NCBI GenBank assembly: GCA_013399115.1
Contig: VXAA01007212.1
Span: 879,600 to 943,599 of the forward strand
Reading direction: 5' to 3'
DNA from: Anseranas semipalmata
Taxonomy: Eukaryota > Chordata > Aves > Anseriformes > Anseranatidae
DNA: 64,000 bases
The position numbers were made by a program, and so were the translations under genes. The number at the start of each line of letters is the position of its first letter. Position 1 is the first letter of the stretch. The notes below the pieces were generated by a model. That model was not told the origin of the DNA and did no database searches. It saw only the letters and a list, made by a program, of their open reading frames with translations. This document shows, piece by piece, positions 37,701-51,567 of this stretch.

Positions 37701-38559
37701 ATATTTCAGCTCATGCCCAACAACTGGAGGGCAGGAGGAGGGAGAGGAAGGGGTGTCTGGGGAATTTATCTAAAAAATAAAATTAATTAAAAAAAAAAAA
37801 TCTGTCCTGTGTAACACACAATGAACATCAGCAATGCATGCATCTGACAGCTTCATGGCACAAACCTTTGCTGCTTCAGCCAGAAGCGACTGATAACTAG
37901 AACAGGCTAATTTATGTGATTCAGCTACTCAGCACACCCGTGACACACACTTGGCCAGGAGCTCGCAGAGCTGGGCGCTAAGTGCACAGGGAAAACAGGG
38001 GCCAGGTTTTGTTGCTGGGAAGGGGAGGCGGGCTAGAAGCTGGAGGAGCGCAAACATGCGGGATTGCCTTGCAGGTAGTCACACATATCCATCTCGAGAA
38101 GCTGAACATCGAAATGGAACTGTTCTGAATCTGCCTTATCACCAGCAGGAAGTCTCATTTCTCACTCTGGCACTTAACACACTTCTGTGTTAATTTATCC
38201 CCCAAAATTTATCTGATAGCAGGCAACTTCCAAAATAAAAAATGCTATTGCTTTGTGCGCACACTAAGGGTAGAAGACTAGCCAGCAGACTAGCAAATTG
38301 AAAGGACAAGCCAAAAACTACTGGCCTTTCCCTAGGCCAAAGAGTATTTACAAGGAAAATGAAAGGAAAAAGAATAACCTCCAAAGATATACACAGTTCT
38401 TATTATTGCTTAAAAACTTTCATTTCCACTTTTCATCTTAAATACCACCTGTGATTCTGATGCTTCACCTCAAAGGACCTAGAAATAGAAGAGATACTGG
38501 GAGGTGGCCAAGATGACCACAGAAGACCAACTTCTGTACAAGGAATAAATATCCAGACT

Positions 38560-38880
38560 ATAATCTCAACATTGGAAAAAAGAAGCAACTAATGCAGCAT
38601 GACAAATACATATAAGATCCTGCATTGCTTAGAGAAGATAAATAAAGAATTATTACTCACCATTGCTAAAAATAACTAAATAAAAAAGCCACACAACAAA
38701 TAAATGTTCAAGTGGCAGGATTAAAATGAAGCACTTTTCCAAGTAATCAATATTCTAACTATGGAACTCCTTGCTATAGGATGTTGTCTACTCCAGAAGC
38801 TTAAAAAGCTTCAAAAAAGTGATAAAATTAATGAAAGGAAAAATCATCAGGTATTTAATTCATGAATTTAACAAATGTAA
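38560..38880 (+). mobile_element. Ancient CR1/L3-like LINE 3' fragment
   Basis: Ordered nucleotide matches to the C-terminal and 3' region of CR1/L3 elements are visible on the plus strand. They are TTGGAAAAAAGAAGC with ACAAATACATATAAGATCCTG, then GATAAATAAAGAATTATTACT, then CTATGGAACTCCTTGCTATA with GGATGTTGTC, then CTTCAAAAAAGTGATAAAAT with AATGAAAGG. Family elements read TGGAACTCMYTGCCACAGGATGTTGT and TTCAAAAAAGRKTTAGAYAAAT there. Many substitutions and stops are present, so it is an old relic with approximate ends. Confidence 0.7.
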
Positions 38881-40569
38881 AGAGAGACATGGAAAAAGAT
38901 TAAAGGGAAGGAGAGAAAATAAATTTATTTTCGTAAGCAGGCAACTAGTCTGTAAGCTCCCAATGGCAGCATAAGAGATTAGACTGTTACAAAACCTAAC
39001 AGATAAAACTTCAGACATTTCAGTTTTCTAAAGACGACGACAGGAAGGAGTCTTTGTGCAAAGGGAGGGGCATGATAAGGCTGTGATGGCAGCAATATTG
39101 ACTGGACAACCTAGCACATTTTCACTCAAAGGAGAAACATGCCCTAATATTTACACATGTAGGGCTTCCTGTACAACTATTAATTTAAAACCCTGGCATT
39201 ATATTTTGAACAGTGACAACACATCAAAAGGAACCAGAGGAACAGCAGTAATGAGGTGGATCAATAAACAATTCAATAACTCTTTGAAGACATTCAAATG
39301 GCCTCTCAGAGCTACATGCTCTCTGTGTAGATTACACTTAACTGTTAAAAGAAAGTTGGCATGCCAAATACATTCCTGTAGGCCAGCAAGGCTGACTTAA
39401 GCTATCTGAAACACAAATTTCCCGCCACAAGCCACCACGCAAAAAACGAGAAGGAATCCAAACAGATAATTAACATAAGTTGTGATGGATATATGTGCAA
39501 CTGAGCTAGCTATCTGCCTCACCACTCCAGTACTGATCACTACTGAAAGAGAAAGTATTATACAGTCTACCATTAAGTGCAATCAATTTGTACAGCAGAT
39601 AACATTCACGAGTTGCCAAATCCACATTATAGAGGTCAACATACCATTGAAATCACCCCAAATCTCTCTCTCTCAATAGAAAGTGCGTCATTCCTTCTAC
39701 ATCTAAGTAACGCACATCCTAATAATATCTGAAAGCTATAAACTAGGACACTCAGGAGAAAAAAAAAAAGTGATGTTTTTTAATCTTATTGTTGGGAGCT
39801 GGGATGTGTGTTATTTTGGAACACTGAGTGGGAAAACAAAGTATTTTGCTGAAATACTGGAAATCATTCCTGCCAAGTAAGAGATAATCATGTATTTTTC
39901 ACCAGTTTGCCTCCCTTTGTGTATACCCACACTAGTAGATCCCAGTTAACACTGGGATGTACTTTCGCTCAAAGTAGTGATAATATACAAAATAATGGTA
40001 GCCCCCCAAACACTACAATGATGGCTCATATGAAATATATAAGCCTTCCTAGAAGCCCTGCCTAGAAAGCAGTCTCACCAAAGCACTGATATCATCCCTG
40101 GTCTGGCTACAGAGTTAGACTTTCTCTTCTTTGTCCTCTCTGAGAGTTTTTGCATTATGAATACTGCAGCAGGATCACTGGAGACCTGCCATCACACAAG
40201 TCTTTGCTCTCATCTGATACTCAGGACACATAAGAGAGAAAATCGTGATTTGGTCCAACAGAGGAACACACAGAACCCAAGTCTTGAAAGTGGGTATTCC
40301 AGGCAGTGTTCCAGCCAAGGTGGATACCACCTCTGGTTATTACCTCCAGCAACTGAACCCACAGAAAAAAATAAAAAGGTCATTCAGCCAGTCAGCCCCA
40401 GAAGACAGGTAAGTGTTGAAGCACTCTCTCCCAAAGCAGAAGATGGAAAACTGGGGAAAGGAACTCTCTCTTATAACCTGTTCTACTAACCTTAGTCAAA
40501 GGCTACCAAATTGCCCTTTACTGTTACCTAGCAGTAGCTCTGGTGGAAATGAAGATTTCTGCTGAGGGG

Positions 40570-40622
40570 AAATACACTTGGATGGATAGAATGCTGGGCT
40601 CAGAGCAAGGAAGGACTCCTAT
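40570..40622 (+). mobile_element. Possible MIR-like 5' (tRNA-related) fragment
   Basis: TGGATAGAATGCTGGGCTCAGAGCAAGGAAGGACTCCTATTC parallels the tRNA-related head of MIR-type SINEs (GTGGTTAGAGCAYTGGRYTYGGAGTCAGRRGACCTGGGTTC). It is short and diverged and is followed by a poly-A/(TA)n tract. Confidence 0.4.
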
Positions 40623-40628
40623 TCAAAG

Positions 40629-40657
40629 AAAAAAAAAAAATATATATATATATATAT
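40629..40657. repeat. Poly-A plus (TA)n microsatellite
   Basis: About 12 A are followed by 8.5 TA units. It is simple-sequence DNA immediately after the MIR-like segment. Confidence 0.95.
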
Positions 40658-43600
40658 TCACAAGTACAGTTTCAGTATATTGTAGAGGTAAGCTTCAAAA
40701 GAGACTTAGCCAGTTTGGGATAAGGCTGAGCACTGCAATTTCATTTTCAAGCTCAAAAAAACCTATACTTCTTAAACTATGAATTTGTGGGGCTGTAATA
40801 CCAGTTTCAGAGATAATGAGAACTTCCATGTAATGCTTGCTCTCCTTAATCACTTGTTTGCACTCCCAGTGTTTGAATTTTGAAATAATTGCACAAGAAT
40901 AAGACAGACTACACACACTTGCACCATCTGCCTCCATAGGGGCAGATGTTTTCCAGCTGCAAAACACAAATGACCACAGGATTATTATTCCTGGTGCATT
41001 AGCAAATGCTTTAATGAAATAATGTGCAGGAAAGGCCAAATTATATGCCCAATATCACATTTATCCCTCATCTATCTGCTAACAATCATTTTTTAATCCT
41101 TACTGTTCTGGTCTGCTGAACAATTCTTTTAGCGTCTCTTATAATAAGAGAACCGATAGACTGAAGGGACTGGCTGTAATAAGGATACAGATTGTCACAG
41201 TGTGTTTAAAGTTTTGGGGGTTGCTTTGATTTAAAAAAAAAAAATAAAAAGGCAGTGAATCAAGGCCAATTAAATGAAAAGAAAAAGCCCATACAGAAAA
41301 GCAACACGCTTCACCATGCTCCAGAGTAGCCCTGGGAGAGACAGATGGTCCGTACAGCAGGCCAATGACAATATTTCATCACCTCTCTCAGAGTGCAGCC
41401 CCTTCACACTGGGCAGTGACTTTTCCAAATAAAGAGCAAATGAACGAGCCATAAATCGACAGCCTCAGCCCTTCATGGTAGGCTCAACAGCAGTTGAGTT
41501 TGTTGCATCCTTACATCTCTGTGGTATCCCTGGGAAAGCAGGTGGGGCCTCCATCCTGCTTTGGGCACGAAGGAAGAGCATCTACAGCAGATCTGAGGTT
41601 TGTTGCGTAGGGTGGACCACACAAAATGTCCACAGGAAGCCTGGGTCAGAGCTGACAGCTGAGCTGAGTCCTCATGTCACAGCCCGCTGCCTTAACCGCA
41701 GGACTAGCCTTCCTTTTGCTCCCCAGGATGACTGGCACCATACCTCCTTCTTCAATTCCTCTTCCCGCCGTTTCTTCATGCAGATGTTGCGTGGCGCACA
41801 TGAAAACGGTACCACCTCCAGGCCATAAGAGCTCTTCCTTCAGCCAGGAAGACTGAAGTTCGCATAAACAAGGGTGGTGTTACAAACACGATTTTCAGAA
41901 ATGAGTAAAATTTCATAGTTTTTCCTTCCTCCCCACGTAATTACGTATCTTAATTTTGCAATTAGACATCTTAATTACATAATTAAAAGGACATGAAGTT
42001 TCAGCTTAATTATCCTTGCTAACAGTTATGCAAGTTCATATATCCTCGTGATGTAACTCCGTTTGCAGAAAACACGCCACGTGCTTCCATACACACCGCA
42101 ACCCTTCCTACATACCAGGAATAATGGCAAGGATGAGGGACGCAGTTTAATATTTAAATAGAGGGAGGAAAGCCTGCTTGGGAGCCTGATCGTTCCAGGT
42201 TTTCAGAGCCACGCAGAAGTACTCAGCAGGCCCCTGGCCCATTATTTCATAGGGTCAGACATGGTTCGCAGAGCTATGGCGGCTGCGTTCCTGAGACGTT
42301 ACCAGCGCGCTCATCAAGCGGGGACACGCTGTGCGGGCAAAGCCAAGTCGCTTTCCCAACAGCACACCCGTACCTCAGTTGTTTTTCGAAGTCATTTGTA
42401 AATCCACGCCATCCTGCTCTATCAGACAACTCTCGATGTCTGTTGCTGTTGTCAGGGAACTGGTTTTAGAGTTCAGGTGCAACCGCAACGGGACGCACAG
42501 AGCCACTCGGTGCCATTATCAACAAGCTGGCACAAGGGCCGCACGGGAGAGTGGAAGGACAGAATTGCTTCAAGAGGCTCAACACCTCCCAGTGCTTCTG
42601 GGCCCAAAAGGGCTTCCTTGACTGAAGACGAGGTGGAGAACACCATCCTTCCTCCTTTTTCCAGACCAGCCTGCTGGCATACACCAAAACAGACAAATGT
42701 TCCTGGAACAAACCTCCAGGCATCTTCCCCTCTTGTAATCTCAAACGAGCAGCTCTGACAGATTGCAGGGAGAATTCACCTCCCTTCAGACAGTTCTGGA
42801 TAAGTGCAGACAGACCTCATGATTACACTACACATGAAATATAGATATTTAATTTATTTATTAAAGTTAACATCAGGGGGGCACCATCCATTCAGTGCAT
42901 GGAACATTGCAGAGGTCCTGCTGAGCAGAAACGGATGTGATCAGGGAGCCACAGATCATTTCAAAATGTACAGAGTGCCTGAATTAATGGTCCACAGTCC
43001 AACTTTGTTCTGGCATTTCCTAACTTTTGTGTGCTTGACTTTACAACCTCAATAATGTGCCTTTAATGCAATTTTCCTCTACGTGAGTTCTCAGATTTTT
43101 AAAAAGCTCATTAAAAATCCATCGCATTGCATCACTTTGCATCCCCAGGGGTCATCAAAAATCCCTAGGACTGCGCAGAGGCCTCTGCCAAGTGAGCGAA
43201 CGGCGGAGCTGACAGAAGATGCAGGTTGTCTTGCACACGAGGGAGCTGCGAGGCACAGCCTGCCAGAGGGTCTCTCCAGTACTTCCTCAGGGAGAAAGAG
43301 CAGCAAAATTGACGAGTTCCCCAACTGATCTCTGCCCAGCACAGTCCTGCACTCCTCCATCTCATCCATTCCTCCTCCTCCATGCAGCTCTTTTCCTAGT
43401 TTCTCCTTCCCTAAACCCATTCTTGCCAGACCACTTGCACAAGTCCCCTCCTTTCTCATCATGTTGACATTCACGTTGCTCAACCTTTCCCTCCTCCCCG
43501 GCCAGGCTGCACACAGGTGGGGGGCGAGCCAAGAGGAAAAGGGCTGGTGGGGAGGCGAGACAGGCACCCTGCTTGCCGTGCTTGTGCCCGAGCCTCACCG

Positions 43601-43757
43601 ATGCTATTGCATGGGGGATCAGCTACAGAAAGGCTTTTCTGAGTTCTTGTAATTGGAGCAAGCTGAGCTGCTCGCAGGGACTGGCTGCCTGGTCAACCCT
43701 TTGCACAAAGGGTGGGAATACGCTTAGCAAAGGCAGAACCAGAAATATTAGCCTAAC

Positions 43758-43774
43758 AAAAAAAAAAAAAAAAA
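43758..43774. repeat. Poly-A tract
   Basis: A run of 17 A. A similar 16-A run at 43932-43947 gives a pair of A tracts about 160 bp apart. Confidence 0.9.
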
Positions 43775-46700
43775 GATTCCAATGAACGTGTGCTAACCGC
43801 AATTTTTGAAGGTCTACAACTGACCCAAAATTTGCATTAGAAAGGCAGAAGGTACATCCACTGACACAAAAAACACCTCCTCCCACCAAATATTGCACAC
43901 CTGTATCAAAGCATGGGAAACCTAATATAACAAAAAAAAAAAAAAAACAAAGTAAACCCAGAAAGATCCCCAAAATAAAACAAGCAAAACAACACTTTCC
44001 TTTAGCTTTTGTCTCAGAAATGATGGAGCTCATTTTAACTGAGATTTTTCAATAATTACACCTAAGGCAGACACCAGCCCTGGAAAACTTCAAGCCCAGC
44101 TGGTTAGAGTTTGATAAAGCAACAGACAATTGAAAAATAGAATTGTATAATGGGAGCATCACGCAACCTTAATTTGTGGTGCTCTCAGACCCGCCTATAA
44201 TTAAGTATGCCAGATTAGAAATAAAGGAAGTGCTGGCTCAGACCAAGAGCTCGCATAAAAATCTCAGCTCATAGCTAGTTATTTTACGCAAGTTATAATC
44301 CATTATAGTAGAGGGTGACAATGACAACATTGTCTGACCCTTAATTACAGGAAAGATGCTATAATACTGTACATTGCCAGACAGTCTAAGATAAAATTGA
44401 AATTAATACTGGAGACTCTGCCTGCTCCCCATGACTTGGGAACTGGGAGGACTCCGATGCCACAAGGAGAAAGGTTGCCTATGGTTTTCTTTTCTTGCTC
44501 TGATTTTCATTCCTCCTCTTCTCCCCTCTTCCTTTATTTCCAATAATAAACAAAGGTATCACAATGATTAAATTATGTTTTTTCCCTCCGCTTCATTTCC
44601 AAACCATGCAGATACAAAGGAGGCACAAACACCTCTGGAGGAGTGATCCCATGGCCTGGAAGGTGGCTGATGCAGCCAGGTTAAGAGCACAGAAGGACCC
44701 ACTGGAAGCGAGGGTGCTTCAGGGAACAAACGATAACCTGCTACATCATGAAATAGAGCTGGCAGCAAAGCCCCAGAATTAACCCAGAGAAGCTACCACA
44801 TGTGTATGTAAAAAGTGCAAGACTAGAGATTTGTATTTTGCTGCATGATTTAATACCACTAGAATTAACGCGAAGAGTGTCTGGAGCTCCCTTAGCAAAA
44901 AGCACTGTGGTCAGCAAGGAACAATATCATTAATTCCTGAAGGGAGAAGTGGTGAGCCTTCCCTCCTCTTGCACACATGAACAGTAAGTGGACATTTAGA
45001 AGTTGGGTTCAAAGCCTTGTGGGAATACAAACCCAGCCTCTTCTTTGCACCTTACTCATGCCTCCAGGAGGTACCTATGGGCTGACAAGAGTTAAGCCCT
45101 CATGAAGGAGGAATAGCTCAGTCCTTTTCATAGCATGAATTCATCATGTAAGAGATAATGTGGATAGGAGCAAGATGCGTGCGTAAATATTATTGCCTAC
45201 CTCAGCAATAGCAGAATACCCTTTAGCAACCGTAGGCATGAGAGGGCAAGAACAGTGAAACTATTTTAATTGACTTTCAGTGTGCTTGAGCAGGCAGTCG
45301 CCATCCCCAGCCTGAGTAAGCTATCGTGGGCCACTAGCCAAGACTGATAACTACTACAAAACAGAAGATAGTTGAATTGATGCCAAACAAAGCCAAAGGA
45401 AAAGCAGAATTTCAAACAGAGTGGATGAAAGGATCGCAGGAAGCAAACTTAAGGAGATACTCAAAAACTCAAAACTGCCTAATAAAAAAAAAAAAGTGGA
45501 CTCAAACATTGCTTCCAAGTGCCATCCAGATTAAAAGCGAAACAAAAGCATTTGGGGTTTCCTGGAGCTCTGAATCACCCAAACAACAAGGGGACTGAGC
45601 AACTGACTACAGGCAGGAATAGCAACACTGGGTATGCACAAAGTGTTAAACCCAGAGCAGAATGGACTGGAAGGTATTTTTCTTCTTTAATCACGGAGAA
45701 ATGCAGCAGCATTGTGCATTACTTGTAAAACAGCCGGTTGGACTGTTCAGACAGAAGTGTGCTTTATAAGCTGACGTGTTCCTCTCTAGGCTGATGGTTA
45801 CAAAAAAATGCATGTTGCACATTATCTCATCTTCCGACTGCACTTTGAAGTCCATTCTGGCCATTCCTCCATGACACAGACAAACTCCAATCCTTAAGAA
45901 TAATTCTCTTAACTTTAAAGAAACCTTTGTTCAAGTCGGATAATTTTCTTGTACAGACTGACATGGAAATGGTTTTCCCAGAACAGAGTTGATTTGCATT
46001 GCTTGGTGTCACAGCACATGACAGCTTACTCCACAGTCCGTTCGTCTGGATCATCCATAATCCACACAGTAACAGTCCTCTTTTCCATGAAGCAGTTGTG
46101 CACATGACAGGAAGAGCTAATTTTAATGAAGTGTCTGTGCTCTCGTATCAGTCATGTTCCTTCTTGAACTGTTTATCTGGCAGGCTGGTGGATGCAATTT
46201 GTAACCATTGCTCTCTGCTAACAAAGGAAAGCCCATTACTGTTGCCTGTTCCTTTGACTCTTGGGTCTTTAACATATGACATCCTCTTGCACAAGTAATG
46301 TACCATGTGAATCCATTACAGCCCCCCCTTACAAAGCATTTCTCAAAGGACCCGCTATTGCACTCCTGTCCCAGCTCACCCTCTCTCCGTCATTTAAACA
46401 GTCTCTTAACGTTCCTGGCACACGAAAGCAAAAGGCTTCAACACCTCAACAGCAAATTCACCTCGATGGTGACCATCTTTCCATTACACTGCACAGCCTT
46501 CATGCGCACAGTGAAGCCCTGATCGTTGACAGGGGATCCTAGCTCCTGCTAAAGTAAAAACGATAAATAAATCATCGTCACAGGGTCCCCTAATGGGAAG
46601 GGAAGTCTGCATACTATCAGCCGATTACTTTTTAACTACCATCACGGACTAAAATTCCACGGGGAGGTAACAATAGTGAGTCATTACTGTGAACGATTCA

Positions 46701-48104
46701 CCTTCAAATAGAGGCAAGAGGACAGCTGAAGCCTGGAGAAGCCAGATTTCTTCACCCTCCCTGCAAAAGCCTGGGTGCAGATCAGTGATATTTTCCAGAG
46801 GCAGAACAAAGAAACCAGAGGCTTTAAAAGAGGTTAAGAAGTTGATAAAAGTAACAGGACCAACAACGGAGTTGAGATCTAGAACAGAAGAGCATAGGAG
46901 CAAGGCATGATACAAACTACAGAAATCCTGGCAGGAAGAAAGAGTCTTGTTGAGAGAAAGGAAAGGCAGAGTTTCAGAAGTCACGTACTGGACAGGGGAT
47001 GCAGGATCCTCAACACTGCCTCACCATACCACAGATAAAGAGGAGACGCAGGTACCAGGGAATAGGTTCAGTAATTATTGCAGTTGGATTTGTGTATTTC
47101 TTGTGCTAACTAAAATGATGCTGTTTTTTTTTCAGGCTCATTACAGACCTGAGTTGTTATTTCCAGCTTTAGTTTGTCTCCAAGGAGCTAACCATAAACA
47201 TGAAGCTACAGGACTGGAGACAAATTCACTGCTGGGGAATTTGGATCTTTCAGCCTAGTTCACTTAGGAGAGGCACCAGACTCAATCACAGCAAAAAGGC
47301 AACTGATTAAAAGCTTTGAATTGGAAGAACATGAAAAGGACACAGAGGAGAGAGCACAAGCACAAAGCACAATCCACTCAAACCAAGTAAAGTGTATCAG
47401 TATACAACATATCATATGCCAAACAAGGTAAACTGGAAAAAAGTGACTCTCACTGGTCACTGCTAGAGCTCTGAAGATAAGCTTTAATATTAAAGAGTCC
47501 CCAGAGCAGTGAAACAGTGGCTGCAATGTAAAGGCCCGACAAAGATGAAGCCTTTCCATGATGGCATACCACACTGCATAATGGCTCTTTTATTTAGTTA
47601 TTCCTGGAGTAGTTGCAAAGTAGGTAACTCAAACTAGGCTACTTTTGAATCCTTCAAGAAACCATACCTTTATATTAATGTATGCATCCATATATGTACA
47701 TCCATACACACTCCCACACACCTTATCTGCTCAATTCTCCACAGAACAAAATGAATATTTAACTACTTTGTGTGTCTTTCTTGCTGCTTGCTTTCCACCC
47801 GGGTTCTATATGTCATGCTTTCCTTCACGCCGAGCATACGCCTTCAAGGGATAGACATATGTCAAAGGTGGATCTGCAGCAGAGGTGAGCTGAGATGGCA
47901 TTCTGCTACCGTGCACCCACACTGGCACCCTTCAGAAAGGGCTGCTCTCCATCTCCCTAGGAAGCTGCCCTGCTGAACAACACTCAGGGAAAACCTAACA
48001 CGCAAGGCTGAAGATTTTCTATATGACAGTCCTACCAAGTGCTGTCAGTTTTGTTCTCTTCCATTCATTCGGTTCTCTGCTGCAGAACCTAGGTACTCAC
48101 AATC

Positions 48105-48165
48105 CCCTTTACTTCACAAGCACGCAAAGGTCCAGAACCTGCCCACGATTACCACAGTAGCTAAG
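48105..48165 (+). mobile_element. Weak MIR-like similarity
   Basis: ACCTGCCCACGATTACCACAG followed by TAGCTAAGGGACC resembles MIR ACTTGCCCAAGGTCACACAGCTAGTAAGTGGC. Only about 40 bp match, so it is reported with low confidence. Confidence 0.3.
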
Positions 48166-49399
48166 GGACCTGTCACTTGGTGTAATATCTTTCTGTCCTC
48201 AAGAGAAAATAGAAAAAGATAGACTCCAAGGATTGTTGGAAAAGGAAGGAGGAAAATGGAAGTATGTGAGGAAGAAAGCAAGTGGCCGCCTACTCGAAGT
48301 GGTTTATTAGATTGATTGGCTTCACTTTTGTATCCACAGTCACCTGCGTTTGAACAAACAACATTTTGAACAAGTGTTTCTTAAACTGATGCAATAACAA
48401 AGTTCCAATTTGTAACTGAGGAAAGCACAATGTAACATCCTGATGAAGGTCAAAAATCTGAAAATTAAATAGCCTCACCTAACATACGCCTAACAAAATG
48501 GCTAAGATGCTCTCTACACTAACAATACTGAAATTAACACACCCTGGAAAACTCAGAGCATTAGAAGGATTGCCAGCATAATCCCAAAACATAAAGGGAC
48601 AACAGAAAAGCAGAGGTAATAAGTCAATTAGCTTGACAACATCCCTACATAAAATAATGGAACTATCAATTTGGGTTGCCATCAATAAGGAATTAGAGGA
48701 AAGGCAAAAACTTTAATTAATGCCTTTCAGTATTATCAGACAAGCCTTTTGTGTTGTTTTTTGGGGGGAGCAGGGATACACGTATGATTGATAAATATAA
48801 CCCTTCTAATAGCATCTACTCAGGCTAGTCCAATGCACTACAGCCACTAGACCACCTAAATCTTGCCTAGAAGACCTCACACGACATGGAGAACTAATAT
48901 GATACCAGATTAGACAAACTAAAAGCTGTCTCAATTCTTGGCCACAAAACATAGCTGATAACCACAGGGTATTTATCAGTAGGTCCCTCTGCAGCAGGAC
49001 TTGCAGGGATAGTTTCCCATCCCCTAACAAAAGGAATCATGGATTACAGCTATTATAAATCTGACTCCAGATTTTCTGTGCTGAGGAACACGTCCACAAG
49101 TCTCCCTGTCAAGTGGTTTCCTTCCCCCTACCACCCACCTCCACGTATCCCCTCTTGCTGCTTTCCCTGTGTTCATCTGATCCTTGCCTGAGCCGATGCA
49201 GCCACTAGACCAGCAAACAAACCTGGCAAAAATGAACTTCTTTTGCTGGTGGTATTGTATCTAGAAGGAAAGCAAAGGGTGCCCATGTAGTCAGCCAGAC
49301 AGGTCCACTGAATGGTCAAGTGAGTGCTAGAGTCTGCACCAGAAGGGGGTGATGAGAAGGGGAACGTCCCTTTTGGCAGCAGCAAGCCATGAGGTCAGC

Positions 49400-50305
49400 T
49401 CAGTCACTACGTGAAATGTTTCCCTTAGACACAGCGTCTCTAAGGCTCTTTCCTGGCAAAGTTAACACTGACACAAAGACTGGTAGGACAGCACAGAGCG
49501 AAAAGGACAGGCTGCAGCTACAGAAGAGGGAAATGAAATCATCTGGCAGCACGGTGATACATCTAGGAAGCAGAAACACAGATTGTACCTCCAGCATTGA
49601 AAGCTCCACTTGGAAAGGTCACAGACACGTCCTAGATCACCGCTTTGATTAGAGCTGGAAGCACCCTTGTAACCCCCAGGAGTATAAGAAGGGGTACCGA
49701 ACAGAAGCGAGCAAGCAGCGTGTAGAGCGCAGGTAAGGCAACTGCTCCACTGCTCCACACAGTCCTGGCCCACCACTGTTCGGGAAAGGTGTGGGAATAC
49801 TGGACTGAGCTCAAAGGACACTTGCAAAAAGAGATGAAAAGACAGGGAAAAAAAAAACAAAACTTTTAAGTGGGAAGCTTAAGGAGCTCAGTTAGCACAG
49901 TGTGTCGAACAGAAAGCTGAGAGGTGGCTTGGCTGCTGCCTACAAAGACTTATACAGGAAAGTGCTCTGACAGCAAGCAGCTTTCCATCCTCCCCGACAA
50001 AGCCAAAACAAATGCATGGAGCTCAGTATAACTATTACAGAAACATAACCTTGAATTAAGATGACATGTCTTGGGATGGAGGGCACATTAATATTAAAGC
50101 AATTAACTAGGGGACTCACTGTTGCTTTCAGCTTTTAGAAGACTGCCTTTTTTTCCTGGCCTTTAAAAAAAAAAAAGCCACACCACACACCAAACCCAAC
50201 AACAGGACTTCCCCTAGCCAGTCTGAAGGAAAACACACAGCCTGAATACACAGGAAGTCAGATTAGATGGATGCATAGCTCATTCTGGTCTATAAATAAA
50301 CGAGT
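49400..50305 (+). mobile_element. Ancient CR1/L3-like LINE fragment
   Basis: On the plus strand a decayed transcriptase C-terminal half can be followed. MKSSGSTVIHLGSRN near 49528-49575 corresponds to [17 protein letters not shown]. AGAAAGCTGAGAGGTGGCTTGG with CTGCTGCCTACAAAGACT near 49911-49950 corresponds to the KLRGGxIAxYKYM block. A 3' end GGAAGTCAGATTAGATGGAT with CTCATTCTGGTCTATAAAT at 50252-50298 corresponds to GGTCAGACTAGATGATC...CCTTCTGGCCTTRRAATCTATGA. Frame and spacing are broken by many indels. The ends are approximate and the part before about 49500 is the least certain. Confidence 0.65.
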
Positions 50306-51529
50306 GATTAACTATCACTCTAATTGTTGTTTGCTATCGATGGAAGAGGGACTATTTCCCTCCTCTTCCATCAAGGGAGGGATTTGAGCTACCAATACCA
50401 ATCAGTGACAAAGTCATGGAACGGGCCCCTTCCACACCAATGCAGTCACACAAGTAAAGACAGCAACAAAAAGGCTTTGGTTAGAAATTGGCAACAGCTT
50501 ATCTGCAAAGACAAATACATTGCCTCTTTAAATGGGAGCCTAAGCAGAGATACCAAGCAAGCTAATGATTAGCAAAACAGCCCCAGACATGTTTAGGCTT
50601 TTCTGAATTGAAAGGTTTATTTGGATCAAGCACTTGGCTTTTATTTTAGTACCTTACCCTACCATGCAGTTTCATTAAACATGTTTTAGAGCATGGAGCC
50701 TTCTATCTACAGACCTTACTAAAGGGTGTGAGCACAAACAGATGCAAGACCACAACATCATTACCATTTTGAACTTTATAACTTTAGCACTGCAGGATTT
50801 TCAGCAACCCACTGTACAGAGAGAAGAGTAAATGTGGATGTGTGAGTGCCTGTAAAGGATGGTTTCCAATCCACAGTTACTGCAAACAACTTGAAGCATC
50901 TCTTAAGAAAAGAGGGGAAAAAGTGAAAAAAATGCAAAATTTACCCTTTCACAGTCACTGCACCCAAACAGATTCACTAAGTACTGTACTTTCTAAAAAG
51001 ACACATGGGTGTGGAGAACCTCTAACCAAGACTCCTCTCCAACATAAACTGAGAAACAACTCATTTTCCTCATCTGCTCCTAAATGCCAGACCTGATAAA
51101 GTGCATTCTCAACTTCAAAATGTGAGCACCCAGAGGAGACCATGTATCATTCAGCAGCTGTGCCTGCCCTGGTTTACCACTATATGAGGTGCAAGCAGGC
51201 AGGATTAATTATTCCATTAGCAACATATGATGAAACTGAGACTTGCTACTTTGAGCAGGCCCCCTGTGGGCTTAAACCTCCTGAAAATTAAGGTTTTGTC
51301 ATTATTCTTCTCCCCTGACAGATCAGAGCCAGAAGAACAGCTGCCATTTTGAATCTGAAACAAGTCCACTTGAATGGAGTTGTAGCACTTGAGAAAGGAA
51401 AAGACAAAGCTTTTGACAGCAGTACTTGGTGCTGGGACAGACTTTGGGGATTGGGTTATCCGAGGTGCTTGTGACAGAGCTTGGACAAGGAGGTTTCCCC
51501 GCTCATAGCTGCGCCTCTCGCTGCGCCCG

Positions 51530-51567
51530 GCTCGTGAGGCGCCACAGCGCTCGTGAGGCGCCGCAGC
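51530..51567. repeat. CpG-rich 19-bp tandem duplication
   Basis: The unit beginning GCTCGTGAGGCGCC occurs at 51530-51548 and 51549-51567 with one difference. It sits in a GC- and CpG-rich patch (about 51500-51660) inside otherwise AT-rich DNA. A TGACTCA AP-1/NF-E2 core follows at 51582-51588. Confidence 0.92.

Noticed and set aside
38640..38662. Strong-looking minus-strand donor (TACTCACCATT)
   Set aside because: A stop codon lies two codons upstream in the required phase, and the site falls inside an ancient LINE relic.
43091..43567. 158-codon minus-strand frame
   Set aside because: Compositionally biased and overlapping several other frames. No family recognised.
46987..47050. Candidate donor (CTCACCATACCACAG) for the missing anchor exon
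   Set aside because: The frame required for TG|G is hydrophobic for only a few residues and hits a stop before any Met.
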